The notes beneath the pieces are model-generated. The model had not been told where the DNA came from, searched no databases, and saw nothing but the letters and a program-made list of their open reading frames with translations. 64,000 nt of DNA from Mesostigma viride. Its lineage: Eukaryota > Streptophyta > Mesostigmatophyceae > Mesostigmatales > Mesostigmataceae. The translations under genes were made by a program, and so were the position numbers. This document shows, piece after piece, positions 13,401 to 36,857 of the stretch (the stretch's first letter is position 1; each line of letters opens with the position of its first letter). Where the stretch lies: contig RPFO01000670.1 in assembly GCA_009746045.1 (NCBI GenBank), positions 121,001 to 185,000 of the forward strand. The letters are read 5' to 3'.

Positions 13401-16400
13401 CAACGCAAGATCGCAGCCATGCAGGCAAAAGGGCCTGTCCGCAACAGGTTGGCTGGTGCCCCTGCGACAGTGCATATTCTGAGCCCCACAATGCTACGAG
13501 AGGCATGGACAAGGAGACGTCACCGCGGACGGTGATCAGCTCAGCAAACCAGCAAGGTGAGAAGATCCAAGGCAGACATACCCATCTGTGGATGGGCAGA
13601 TCGGCGCGCCTGCCGTGCCCCCGGCAGCTCCCGGGCCCTCACCCCGCCCACCCGATCTGCTAACGCCCCCTCCTGCGCTACTGGCAGCCGTCACACCATT
13701 GGGCACCGTTTGGCATGCAGCTGGTGGGGCTGATGACACGCGCGGTGATGCCACCTGGCCGTCAGGATGCGCCTGGTGTGGGCGCTTGGCGGGTGCGACG
13801 ATGCCTTCGTCTGTACTCCCTTTTGTGTCCGAGGTTGTGATGTGACTTCTGTCACTGTGTTCTCGTACATTAGAGCTTGCGTTTGTGCTTCCATCGCTGG
13901 ACCCCTTCATGCTGGCGGAATCATTTGCTCTGCCTCTTGTGGATGGGGATGCGGGGGGACTGCGCCGGTCTAAACTGCTTAAGCTGCCATTGGCAGCCTC
14001 CGCCTGCAGCGTCTCCCTTGGCCTGTGGTCCGCCGCAAGCCCAGCGACAGGTGGCATGTTCGACTCCGCCATGGCTTGGGTACCTGCTCCCGTGGTGCAT
14101 GTCAAGGCACCACAGACACAGCAAGGCAAAGCAGCTCATCAAGTCCTACCACCGATCACTGTGGCTGGAAGAGTGTATGCGCTCTGCGTTCATCAATTCT
14201 ACGCGCTGATGTAACAGGCCAGCGCCAGCAGAGGCAGAGGATCAGGTTACACGGCATCACCCCACAGGGCAGTCCATCCTCCATCCAACTATGCACAGGT
14301 TTGGGAGTGACCCTTGGACACATGGGCAAGATAAGAAACATTTGTTGCTAAAAGAAATCCATAAAAGGGGAAAGTTAATAACAAATTGCTGGAAGAAACG
14401 TGTCATGCTCCCAAAATGAATAGGCGAGCCTCCCAAGGAGCAGAACCAGGGGATTTCATACAAGCACCATGTCAACACACGGCCAAAGTTGGCGACAAGA
14501 CCGTTTGTTAGAGGCCAGTGGCTAGGGGCAGTTACTACTTAGTTAAAACCACACCAGGTGCAACCCACCACCGGATAATGCAGGCCTTGCCCGCACTGGT
14601 TGCCATCTACCCTTTCCCATCCCTGGCATCGCCACCTACCGGACTGCGCGCCAGCACACGCGGTGTCCTCGCGGGTGGGTGCGTCCTGTGGGGCGTGCGT
14701 GGCGCTCCCCTCCTCCATCGCGCTGAGCGCTGAGGGGCTGGAGCGCCACCGGCGCACCTTGAGCAGCTCCTCCGGGGAGAAGAGCTGCTTGTCGCCCGAT
14801 GAGCGCAGCGAGGGGCAGCGCACCTGGGGGGGGGGGCCATGGGGCGCAGTGACATGGCGGGATGGTAGGAGTGAGGCAGGATGGGTGCGGCGTGTGTGGG
14901 TGTGAACATGCTCCTGTGCATTTGCATACACGTGCGTGTTTGTGTTCGTGTTTGTGTGTGTATGTGTGTGCGAGTGCTGTGTGTGCGTCTTTGTGTTTTT
15001 TGTTTTTTTTTTTTTGTGTGTGTGTGTGTGTTTGCACGCGAGTGTATGTGCATTTGTGCGCTCACATGCGTGCAGACATTCCCATACGCACGGCCCTCCC
15101 TCCGCCTGCCCCGCGATGTGGCGCGCTGGCCCTGCCCCCACCTACCACGCGATGCGACGCACGCTGGCCCTACCCCCACCTGCCCCGCGATGCGGCGCGC
15201 GCTGGCCCTGCCCCCACCTACCACGCGATGCGGCGCGCGCTGGCCCTAACCCCACCTGCCCCGCGATGCGGCGCACGCTGGCCCTTTCCCCACCTGCCAC
15301 GCGATGCTGCGCGCCCCCTTGCCGCCGCCGCCATCCTTATCGGCCTCAAACTTCTGCAGGTCCTGGATGCGTTTGACGAGCTGGCGGGGCAGGGCAGGGA
15401 GGGAAGGGAGGGCAGAGAGGACAGGGCGCGTGAGCTGTGCATGCCAGAAGAGTGGTAGGACCACCTATCACGTCGCCATGTGCACTGGCCATGCATGTGG
15501 TGCGCGAGCCTTCCACGCCGTGCAGGGACACCAACCACGCGCGCATGCGGGCAGCCCGTCCAAGAGTGCATGAAGACGTCAGGCATGGTACTGCCTACGT
15601 AGCGGTACGGCATCCATGAATCCACAGCAGTCGCATGACCTCACACCGCATGCTCTCACCTGCCACCGCACGTAACATGAGGCCACTTATCGATGGCTAA
15701 TATTAACGCTTCTATTGTTGATGCAGGCAACAATCATTTGAAGTTGCACACGCACATGGTTTGCAAAGCCAGCCAGCAGGCATGACGCGATGGTTCTTGC
15801 GGAAACAGCCGACAAGCAGCACTAAGCCGGCGCTGAAGACGGTGAAAGGTGCACCGCAAAAACCCGGCTGATGCTGTTAAGGTGTGTAGACATGGGCTAG
15901 TGATCGATCTTTCATGCGGAGAACAAATTGATGGCTTACCGATTCGAAGTCCAGGACCGCTGAGTTAAGGGTGGATAGAGCGCACACAACCTGCTCCATA
16001 TCACATTCCAGCTCGCACATCAAGTAGATTTCATCGATAGCCCTGCTCGTGCACAGCAAAAAATTATTCATCGTTATGCAGTTACACAGTCGTCAGCATT
16101 ACATGCCAATTTTGCTGCTCCACGATCGGTCCAATTGATGAAAGAACGCCTGTTCTAGGTATACGTGCGTGCATGTTGAGCGCTATTTTATTAGCAACGG
16201 AGAGGGGCATTGTCGTGATATCGTGCATGAAATTATCGGGCACGTAAACAGAAATTGCAATCATTTAGGTAAATGTCTCTATCATCTGGCCTAAACCAAA
16301 CGGCAGCGACCTTCGCGTACTTGAAATGAAACTTACCTGTTCATGTCCTCAAACAGGTAGCTCCATAGGCGGTTTCTAAAAAGTCCTTGTCTACCGGAGA

Positions 16401-16479
16401 TGCTATGTCTTAATGCCTTGGTGAGGCCACTGCTACTGGCCCCCGGAGCCGCTTCTAAGATTTGTTCCTCCATCGACAT
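1405..16479 (-). CDS. SCAPER: SCAPER homologue (S-phase cyclin A-associated protein in the ER), 19 exons, 3' end missing
   Basis: Exons in coding order: 16479-16337, 16042-15940, 15380-15294, 14823-14640, 14083-13582, 12869-12344, 11651-11541, 11161-11045, 9069-8860, 8109-8026, 7722-7606, 6496-6176, 5920-5684, 5335-4963, 4559-4375, 3485-3414, 2974-2897, 2420-1794, 1497-1405. All junctions keep phase, giving 1,390 codons; human SCAPER has about 1,400 residues. Exons 1-3 carry the SCAPER N-terminal domain (LWSYLFEDMNR, AIDEIYLMCE, GARSIAWQ). Exons 5-6 are disordered and Ser/Ala/Pro-rich. Exons 7-11 form the long Arg/Glu coiled coil (VHFITSLVNENKKLSLQQKL, RLEERQRALAEE). Exons 13-20 match the helical C-terminal region (LVAATGVLDRLCDLF, LHVLNNTARMDLALVQEML, FHHLVSFLLSYC). 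In animals SCAPER is linked to cyclin A/CDK2, cilia and, with TTC5 and CCR4-NOT, to tubulin mRNA decay; a role in a flagellate alga is inference. The C2H2 finger expected between exons 11 and 12 was not found. Exon 18 is skipped in family numbering because none is needed. The start is the first ATG of the conserved exon (ATGTCGATGGAGG). Confidence 0.88.
3570..3645. repeat. 27-bp tandem repeat, about 3 copies
   Basis: The unit GGATGAAAGGGGAGGAGGAG plus CCGTGCA is repeated almost perfectly. It lies in the SCAPER-like intron between exons 3485-3414 and 4559-4375 (minus strand). It is purine-rich on the plus strand and therefore pyrimidine-rich on the transcribed sense strand. Confidence 0.9.
5566..5720 (-). 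repeat. Degenerate triplication of an exon end with its splice donor
   Basis: Read on the minus strand, the exon end TTCGACAAGGTGGTGGAGG...CTGGTCAAG|GTATGG (5,720-5,680) is followed by TTTAGCCAGGTGATGAAGG...CTGCTCAAG|GTACAG (about 5,652-5,620) and by TTTGACAAGGTGGTGGACC (about 5,590-5,566). The copies are diverged, so this is either an old tandem duplication of the exon 3' end or two extra tiny exons. I favour duplication, because the flanking exons already join in phase. Confidence 0.5.
5941..5997. repeat. 27-bp direct repeat, two copies
   Basis: The motif TATAGATATACAGGTATATG plus ACAGGGG occurs twice in tandem inside the SCAPER-like intron between exons 6496-6176 and 5920-5684. Confidence 0.95.
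7168..7222. repeat. GT-rich microsatellite
   Basis: GT dinucleotide runs interrupted by short unique sequence, inside a SCAPER-like intron. Confidence 0.9.
7310..7390 (+). other. Possible Pol III-like relic (tRNA D-arm-like start, hairpin and T run)
   Basis: GGTCTAGTGGT at about 7,314 matches the D-arm/box A region common in tRNA-Gly. About 60 bases later comes a hairpin (CCTCT...AGAGG) followed by five T, a Pol III-type stop. A box B-like GTTCAATTCC lies further on, at about 7,478. No full cloverleaf could be folded, so this is not a tRNA gene; a tRNA-derived SINE remnant is possible. It lies antisense in a SCAPER-like intron (7,605-6,497). Confidence 0.2.
10051..11044 (-). repeat. 30-bp minisatellite, about 33 copies, whose unit begins with a splice donor
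   Basis: On the gene's sense (minus) strand each 30-bp unit starts GTGAGCAAGGCAGGG and ends GGTAGACAG. Every unit boundary therefore reads CAG|GTGAGC, a consensus 5' splice site. The first unit is the real donor of the intron after exon 11161-11045 (AAG|GTGAGCGAGG). The array fills half of this intron. It is open in all six frames because 30 is divisible by 3 and the unit lacks stops, so long open frames here are artefacts. Confidence 0.97.
14936..15060. repeat. GT-rich and T-run low-complexity tract
   Basis: Irregular TGTGTGTG tracts with a 14-base T run at about 15,002-15,015, inside a SCAPER-like intron. Read on the sense strand it is CA-rich. Confidence 0.9.
15105..15317 (-). repeat. 38-bp tandem repeat, 5-6 copies, spanning an exon end and its splice donor
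   Basis: On the minus strand each unit contains CGCATCGCGTGGCAG|GTGGGG or a close variant. The first copy is the 3' end of SCAPER exon 15380-15294 together with its donor; the others extend into the intron. Variants alternate between CAG and TAG before GTGGGG. Confidence 0.93.
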
Positions 16480-17719
16480 TATTCCGCTGCACTGTGAGGG
16501 CAGCTGTTAAAGTGAATTCGTCTGTTGGTTTTAGACATAAGCAGCCGGGTAATCACAAGTTGCATTTATGAAGCTTCTCTCAAGCGCGCCTCAACCCCGC
16601 CCAAAGTTAGCTTAATAATGATGGGAAGCCAAGTTTCCGGCCTGCTTCCTCCAGCAGCGTAAGGAAATTCCCGCGAAACGAGAGTTGAAACCGTGGCAGC
16701 CTGCGATAGCCTGCGATTATGCAGTACCTAACCTAAGTACCTACCTAATAATATTACGGCTGCTCAGTGCTCGCCAGCTTTTCTGGCTAATCAGTAACCA
16801 CCTCATCAGTCACCTGGCTGTAGTCTGCATGTACCGCCTATCCTATAATTGGTCATCAGAGATCGTGCCATCGTGGCAAGTGGCAACTGGCAACAAGATT
16901 TTCTGCCTTCTATTTTAAAATGTCCTCGGAAAGTACGGCACGTGAACGGTACTTGGGTTCGGCCGGCTACGGAACAGCTGCCATCTTCTGGCAAGTGGCA
17001 GCGCTCAGGGATGGCAAGTGGCAGCATAAACAAACATTTGACTACCGAAGCAGGACTATTACGTTAACGGTCAGGAGCTCCGCAGGCGTTATTATGGCGG
17101 GTAATTTGCGTGTATGCCATGCTTGGACGCCGTGGGCCACACGCCTCCCAACGAAGGGCACTTTCCGCGTAGCTTGCATGCATAGCGGATGAAATTTTGG
17201 CAGAAAACAATTATGGAGTATTAAGTTTCCTGGCAATCAAGTTTAAACGCTTGTAAATGCAGACAGCAACGCAACTTTATGACTATCAAATTATAGTATT
17301 ACTCTATTATCTTTTCGAGTATAGAACTTCAGTACCTTGGCAACCTAGACTGCAGGCTTGACAGCGCAACGTTCGCGTGCGCTATGCACTAGTGCATATC
17401 ACGCACATGCAATGTCTAACTGTGAATTGCCCGTGATGGGCACAGCAGCCTCTACCTAAGCTTGGGCCATTGAAGAATTGTAGGATGGAAGGCACGACTA
17501 TTCTAGGCAGCCGCGCACTTGTATATCTGTAAACTTACTTGGGGCGATGCGACTATGAGCAGCAGTAAGTACTTTAATTGTTTAACTTAAGACTAGGTCT
17601 GCCATTAACTGCACCGGATAAGAAAATATCTCATCTCCCTGTTCGTGAGACCTCACTTTTGTCGCTGCCATTTAGATTGACATGCCAAACGGTATCCTGA
17701 GTTTCTTTTCCCGTACGTT
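16480..17719. promoter_or_regulatory. Shared intergenic region between two divergent genes
   Basis: This is the 1,240 bp between the start codons of the minus-strand SCAPER-like gene (16,479) and the plus-strand coiled-coil gene (17,720). It is clearly AT-richer than the flanking exons and free of minisatellites. It must hold both promoters and 5' UTRs. I could not place a TATA box or transcription start with confidence. Confidence 0.6.
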
Positions 17720-30838
<13,119 letters not shown>

Positions 30839-31024
30839 ATGCGCTACGATCCTCCAGTTCTTAAAAAAGATTATTTTTTTATATTTTGGACTTATTAGGG
30901 CGCTTCTGCCGTGCAGGACACAAGAACTTTTTTTGTTCGCTCCATCTGAATCATGAAAGTTTACATCCATGACAGTTGTTATATCAAGCTGATATGGTGC
31001 CAAGCATTTTGAACCTGGCTGCCT

Positions 31025-31029
31025 TGTAA
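31025..31029 (+). terminator. TGTAA poly(A) signal of the coiled-coil gene
   Basis: TGTAA, the usual chlorophyte polyadenylation signal, lies 187 nt after the TGA of the plus-strand gene and 23 bp before the duplicated target of the next insertion. Confidence 0.6.
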
Positions 31030-32074
31030 AATGCCTTAAGCTTGCATCCCTCCCATAGACATTAATCAATTAATTAGTTAGTAACATAACTCCGTTGGGA
31101 GTACATGTAGCACATATCCCGGAGAAGGGGCATATGGCTTTTAATACATTCTGGGCTACTTCCTGCAAGAGTGGAATGTATAAGCAACAGGTACTTGCTC
31201 TCTAGGTGCCTCAAGGGCACCGGCACCAGCATGCTGTCTCGGGTTCAACCCAGCTAAGGGGATCCTGGCATGGGGGAGGAAGATCATCATGGCTATACAA
31301 GAGCTAGGGCATGGCTTCTCAACAGAGAGCGTCTCTCTGCATAGGCATAGCATGGCTAAATTCTTAACCCGTGTTTTTTTACAACGCGATACATCGCGTT
31401 GTTAATTGTTAGAACGCGATGTATCGCGTTGTAATCTGACACGTGGCAAACCTATTAAACATGCGATTTTTGGTCTGAAACTTTCAACATAGGTCAGAAA
31501 CATCTCGTAGAATTCAAGAAAAAATCCTGGTATTTTTGGTATTTTTTTTGTGACAGGTGCAAACAAATATGTACCACTGAAATCAGGCATTTTCGCGGGA
31601 CGAAGGTGAAGACGACGGCGATGGCGGCAGGTAGATCTCGCCAGTTTTCGCGCGAATTTCAGTGGCTGTTGGGTGGCACGACCATGATGATGCGTTCAAA
31701 GGTTGATAATTAGGTTTCTACGAGTTTGCTGAGGTACTGGGACAAAGGAAACGTAGTTTTTTCCAGTTTCTCACCCAACTTTCATGCGGAAACCCTGGAA
31801 ACCGGCATACATATTATTTCGTCAAGACTCGGGTCTGCTGCGGCACCATGCTTGGTATTTCCATGGTGTATCGACTTCTTAGTTACACATGTTTATTCAT
31901 TCCGAACGCCCGGACTCTCGGCTAAACCGAGATTTGTGCAGACTTTTATTGGGTAGCTCCGGGCATGATGGTGCCTGCAAATAGCGTAAGGCGTGACCGT
32001 GGCTATTGCTACGGTATGCTGTATTTTCCTGGAAATGGCCTCTGCCACCGGCTCAATAGTGCTTGCAGGCGTAA

Positions 32075-32394
32075 GTATATCGTGTGCCGGCGCTGCTGCC
32101 GCTGTGGCTGAGCGCGACAAGTTTGCCTCCTACGGCAATGTGGGGCCCCACCGGGTCATCCCCTTTGTCCTTGAGGAGTTTGGGGCCATGGGCCCCAAGA
32201 CAGCGGAGTTTTTCCACGAGTGCTGCCAGCGCCGTGAAGACCGCCTCGACCTCGAGGGTCAGACCGCCCCGTGGTCGGCCCGCACGTGGTCCTCCTATTG
32301 GCGGCAGCGCCTGTCACTCGCCCTCACTCGCACCGTGGCTGATGTGTTATTCCGCCGCACCCGGGCCGACTTTGTCGCGACCCATGCGGTCTAG
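32075..32394 (+). pseudogene. C-terminal fragment of a non-LTR retrotransposon polyprotein
   Basis: The frame reads ...AGAAAAVAERDKFASYGNVG, VIPFVLEEFGAMGPKTAEFF and SYWRQRLSLALTRTVADVLF. This pattern (AKYG..., PF.LE..G..GP.A..FL, QRLS.AL.R) is typical of the extreme C-terminus of many algal and animal non-LTR reverse transcriptases. Upstream RT motifs are absent. It is carried inside the TTAA element, apparently as captured DNA. The identification rests on family pattern memory, not alignment. Confidence 0.5.
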
Positions 32395-32827
32395 ATCCCT
32401 TCCAGGCCTGCATGGTGGGCCGGCAGCGCTGTTGCTGCGTGTAGTTTTGTGATGTATAGTTAGTTGTACCTTGTGCAGCTGGCTTGATCCTTGGATGTCT
32501 GTGTCAGATTACTATTAATTTCTTCAGGGTTATTCTCCCAGTTATCGGGTTTTTCCTTCTGTTGCATGCCTATCTCACCTCCGTAATCTATCATTCTCAA
32601 TGAGTATATCGTGTTTCTACCTAGTTTCTGCCAGTTTTCCACTTATTTCTGCCGACCTCTGCCCAGCCTCTCTATCGACCGCCATGCATCCTACTCGACG
32701 TTGCTTGCATGTCAGCCATAGCAGGTTGCAGTTGTGCAGTATTTAGGTGCTGTATACGTCGTCAAGCCGTGCATATATCGTGAGGATTGGATGTTGATGG
32801 TTTATACTGCGTTGATTGTGCAAGAAG

Positions 32828-33243
32828 ATCAGCTAGGTTCGGGATCGCCCATAATGGCCCCCATGGATGATGCCTTCAACATTTAGCCACGCTATGTCTA
32901 TAATGGGACCCCCATGGATGTTGCATTAAGAATTTAGCCATGCTATGCCTATGCAGAGAGATGCTCTCTGTCGAGAAGCCATGCCCTAGCCCTTGTATAG
33001 CCATGATGATCTTCCTCGATCCCCCGTGCCAGGATCCCCCCCTTAGGCGGGTTGAACCTGAGACTGCATGGCATGGTGCCGGTGCCCTGGTGCACCTAGA
33101 GCAAGGGTAGCTTACATTCCCACCCTTGCATGAAGTAGCCTAGGATGTATTAAAAGCTGATATGCCCCTTCTCAGGGATATCTGCTACATTGACTCCCAA
33201 CGGAGTGATGTTCCTAATTAATTAATTAATTAATCAGCTAGGT
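32828..33243 (+). mobile_element. SINE-like or L1-tail unit, 394 bp, with 11-bp target duplication
   Basis: ATCAGCTAGGT at 32,828-32,838 and again at 33,233-33,243 flanks a 394-bp unit that ends in (TTAA)n. Its sequence is the reverse-complement relative of the 31,063-34,149 unit and has nearly the same length. It lies wholly inside the TTAA element. Confidence 0.85.
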
Positions 33244-34056
33244 GCCCATAATCATGGTGTATAATCATGTGTTGTTAGCATCTTGCCACCATTTGCTAGC
33301 ATGCATTCCAGCGTCATCTTTGCCTGCATGTAAGCTCATGGATCACTCAACCTATCCAAGCCTTGCATTACACGTGCCTCTTTCTTTCAGTATTGCACGC
33401 GTTATGGAATGAAAACCCAGCACCTCCGTTCGGCCACGAGGCATGTGCTCAACACGTTGTGAGAGTGGATGATGCTTTGGCTATGGCTGCCTGATTCAGT
33501 CATATTAGGTCATCCAGTCATGATGTTTGATGCATGTTTGATGCTGTGTAACTTATACAACACCTATTTTCAACGTTTTGACCCTCCAAGCTCACTATAT
33601 ATGGCCCCGTTTATGGGGCTCGTGTCGTTGCGTCATGTTGTGAAGGGCTCTCATTTTACCCACTGCGTTGTACTGCGTTGTAATTGTGATGCTAATGAAA
33701 AATAGCTCCAGTGGCCCAATGGGCCTGAGTTTTGTTTCACAACAGAGCCTCCTTATGTTGCCCATAGCTCGTGCAAGAAGCCAGATTTTTTTCATGAACC
33801 ATTTGTGAATAAGCACATGACTTGTGACCTAGGGTCAAGAAATCACGGTCATGGTCAGACCCCCCTCTATTCAAACCAGTGTATCTCTCTAATGAATTAT
33901 TATTTTGTAGGTCTGAGTAGCTCAAAAAATCCTTTGATTTATGGGCTTTCAGGAAAGTATATACATGACCATGAAAAAAAATTTTCCTTAGGTGCTATAC
34001 GCGTTCTAAAAAAAGCTTACAACGCGATATATCGCGTTCTAATTAAAAAAACACGG
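33244..34056. other. Non-coding remainder of the TTAA element
   Basis: AT-richer sequence with no frame I would call a gene. It holds a short ATTTTTTTCATGAACC-type stretch and the right-end palindrome at about 34,020-34,040. The left counterpart is 31,440-32,074. Confidence 0.5.
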
Positions 34057-34309
34057 GTTAATGCAACATCCATGGGAAGTCCCATTATAGGCATGGCTTG
34101 GCTAAATTCGGAAGGCATCATCCATGGCATCACCATGTCCATGGTATCACCCATAGACATGGTTTGCCCTTGACGGCACATAGGTTGTTGGCCTTTGCGA
34201 ATGCAAGGGGAGCTGCTGGGCATAGGCTAATGCATCAGAGCACAAGGCGCGACCGCAACAAAAAACAATATTTACATGCTGGGAACTTGTCCTAGTATAT
34301 AGACCCTAT

Positions 34310-36075
34310 CCCATCCCATCCCACGGGCCACGAGCCACGAGGTAGCCATGGCTGACGGCGGCGCTCATAACTTTCACGTTTGAGCACCGAATTTAGCCGT
34401 GAATATCACTATCGCTTTGTCTTTCTAAGACGCACATGCTGATATAATTTTCTGAATCTATTACGCAATATATGACGAGCAAACGCTCCTCGACGCAACG
34501 CAGTTTGGCGGAATCATGCGCTCGGCCATGAAAATACGTCTGCAGCCCAGGCTGCAGCCTCGCCCTCAGGTCCAGCAGGCAGCGGTGACACTAGTCGCGA
34601 ACTGGTGGTCGCCCCGCACCCCCCCCGGCGGGCTTAATGCCTCGCCATCTGCATCGCCTGACCCCAAACGCACCCGCTCAGCCGACAAAACAGGAGGGTC
34701 TTCACGCCCCTCAGATTACCGCGCTTTCGGCCCCGGCCTTTCATGGTCGATGATTATACGACTGGGCCAACATGCCTCCGACCGATGCTATGACATGCAT
34801 CTTCTTCGGGGACTACGCTTCGCTTTACGACGTACCTGTGCCACATCTCCACGACACCAATCGCCTCCTCCTCCCGGACGGCCGCCGCTGGCGCAACCTC
34901 AGCCTGCTGCCAAGGTACACCCACCCCGAACTCCAGCATACCGTTCTCAACTCCCTTCTCATGGCAGCGCTCCGATGGCGAGATCTAGGCTCCATCCATC
35001 TCTGCCCCCACACTTCGTTCCATCCTTACGGAAGCCTTTTAGCAGCACGTGACCCCCCTTGCCGCCGATGTGGCAGCAATTTGCGGCACGCTGGCTACTG
35101 CATGAACTTCCTCACCTTTCCACCACCGCCGCCTCCACCTCCACCGCCATTTCCGCCTCCACTGCCGACATCACAGCCCAGCTCCTCGATCTCGACCAGG
35201 CCCTTCAAGCCACCGTCACCGCCCTTGAGTGCTTGCATGACACCGCCGGCCCCCCCGCCCAGGCGGTGAAGGACATCGCTGCCCAGCCGCGACACCTGCT
35301 GGCCCGGCCAGTGATGTTCCCTCCACCTGGGCGGACTTGCTTATTAAGCATCATACCACCTCCACCACCTCCACCATGCATCGCGGCACAACTCAAGCAA
35401 CAAGCCCTCGACCTTCGCGAGGAGGCCGAGCTCGACAAGCGCAGCCACAATGTCATCGTCAAGCACTTCGACCAGCCGGCAGGTGAGACCCCGACGAGCC
35501 TTCTCACGGCATTTAAGCGCGACATTCTTGCCCCCATGCAACTCACTGCATGGTGAGCTGCAGATGTCGGCTGTCCGCCTCCCCCGCGCGCGGGGTAAGG
35601 CTGGCCCGACACCCGTGCTCCTCACCTTTAAGTACATGGCGGACAAGCTGGTGATGGCCGCAAGAAGCTCTCGGAGACTCGCTTCACGCTGCATGGACGA
35701 CGACTTGACCCTGGCCCAGCAACAGCGGCGACACGAGCTATGGCCGACATACCTTCAGCTCCGGCAGCGCACAGCCGGGGGGAAGCCGGTATACTGGAGG
35801 GGGGCGGTCATCCACGTTCACGGAACACAAGCCCTGGGAGGCACCTGACCTGCTGCACCTCAGACTATAGGGAACATATACCAGTATAGTGTAGATTAGT
35901 CAGGCTTAGCCTAGCATGTGGCCCATGCGCATGTGCGCCCATAATGGCCCCCATGGATGATGCCTTCAGTATTTAGTAGCTACGCCATGCCTACGTACAA
36001 TGGGACCTCCCATGGATGTTGCAGTCAGAATTTAGCCATGCTATGCCTATGCAGGGAGTTACTCTCTGCATGCTG
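34310..36075 (+). mobile_element. L1-type ORF1 unit without ORF2 (half-LINE)
   Basis: A 5' segment is followed by an ORF1-like coding region (34,516-35,848) and, directly after it, by the SINE-like/L1-tail sequence (from about 35,937, GCCCATAATGGCCCCCATGG). No reverse transcriptase lies between. The same order, ORF1 end then tail, recurs on the minus strand at 50,660-49,948 and 53,490-52,705. This points to a transposing ORF1-only derivative comparable to mammalian HAL1; that comparison is inference. The 3' end is eroded after 36,075. Confidence 0.6.
34516..35848 (+). pseudogene. L1 ORF1p-like (Transposase_22 type) coding region with frameshifts
   Basis: The N-terminal part is Pro/Ser/Thr-rich. 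A helical stretch follows (DITAQLLDLDQALQATVTALE, 35,168-35,230; AAQLKQQALDLREEAELDKR, about 35,386-35,445), then RSHNVIVKHFDQPAGETP, the RNA-binding domain start seen in L1 ORF1p. In another frame (35,600-35,800) come VLLTFKYMADKLVMAARSSR and DDDLTLAQQQRRHELWPTYL, matching the ORF1p C-terminal pattern (deletions of frame near 35,550 and 35,060). It would bind its RNA and act as a chaperone. It is broken and not expected to be functional as one frame. Confidence 0.6.
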
Positions 36076-36857
36076 AGATGCCATGTGTTACTACACCAGC
36101 TATAGCCTAGCCACATACCTTCCACCCCATATGTCATGCAGGCCTTCTAGGCCCTCTCCTCATGCATGCAAGCCGCCCTGTGTGCTTGTGCTTGTTTAGG
36201 ATCGAGGCATGAACCATCATTGCATGCGTAGTTATTATTGTGTATGGGAGTTGAAGTTTCCTTTACTCTGTATTGGCACCCATGTGACGCAGTCACGTGC
36301 GTATTAATGCGTAGTAGCTCAACGGGCAGAAGCATGACCAGATTTATTCTTACACCACCTCCGTGTAGTCATGTAAAACTTTATATATATCTATTATACA
36401 CCTGACTGCCTTGATCAAGTATTCGTTCATTTATCCAACCGTTCATGAATGCACATCATGCAATGCATACATTCATTCATTCAGTCTATTATTCATGATG
36501 CAGACGATATTTGTTTAAACTTTTGTGTAATTATTTTTCTAACCCCTAAATGGTCTGGCTGCCGATTTTCCGCCTAAAACTGAGTTACAGCCGACACGTC
36601 GGCACCTTCTCGGGGGACCAAATGCCGCGAAATCTATTGAGAATTAGGAAAAGTTTAGCTGAGAAGATCGAAAGTTTATAAGTTTCCTCACAGCATGGTA
36701 CTAGGGTTTGCATACTTTTGACAAAGTTTAACCCATGTTCTGGACCGTCCAAGGTGGGGGGGTACAGGGTTTTTTGGGTACTTTTGGGTGCAGTCGGTAC
36801 CGACGTACGACGCAAAATTCACGTTCGCACGTGATTTTCTTGTGTGACACCCCGTGC

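Larger units (their letters stand above)
31368..34057. mobile_element. Non-autonomous piggyBac-type element with TTAA duplication
   Basis: TTAA at 31,364-31,367 and 34,058-34,061 flanks inverted termini that start CCCGTGTTTTTTT. Just inside both ends lie palindromes of the form AACGCGATRYATCGCGTT, two at the left and one clear copy at the right. The uninterrupted target (GAATTTAGCC before, TGCAACATCCATGG after, one TTAA) can be read in the sister unit at 32,910-32,935. The TTAA duplication and the CCC start are piggyBac hallmarks. No transposase lies inside, so it would need one supplied in trans. It contains a retroelement coding scrap and a SINE-like unit. Confidence 0.85.
31052..34160 (-). 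mobile_element. SINE-like or L1-tail unit with 11-bp target duplication, interrupted by a TTAA element
   Basis: CCCATAGACAT is present at 31,052-31,062 and 34,150-34,160. Between the copies lie 393 bp of a dispersed repeat, split at 31,363/34,062 by the 2.69 kb TTAA element. It is read on the minus strand: it begins near 34,149 and ends with a TTAATTAA-type tail at 31,063-31,080. Relatives are at 32,839-33,232, 35,930-36,075, 49,948-50,280 and 51,240-51,570. It carries conserved ACTCCGTTGGGAGT and CTACTTCCTGCAAG blocks and no open frame. The insertion sits just past the poly(A) signal of the coiled-coil gene. Confidence 0.82.
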
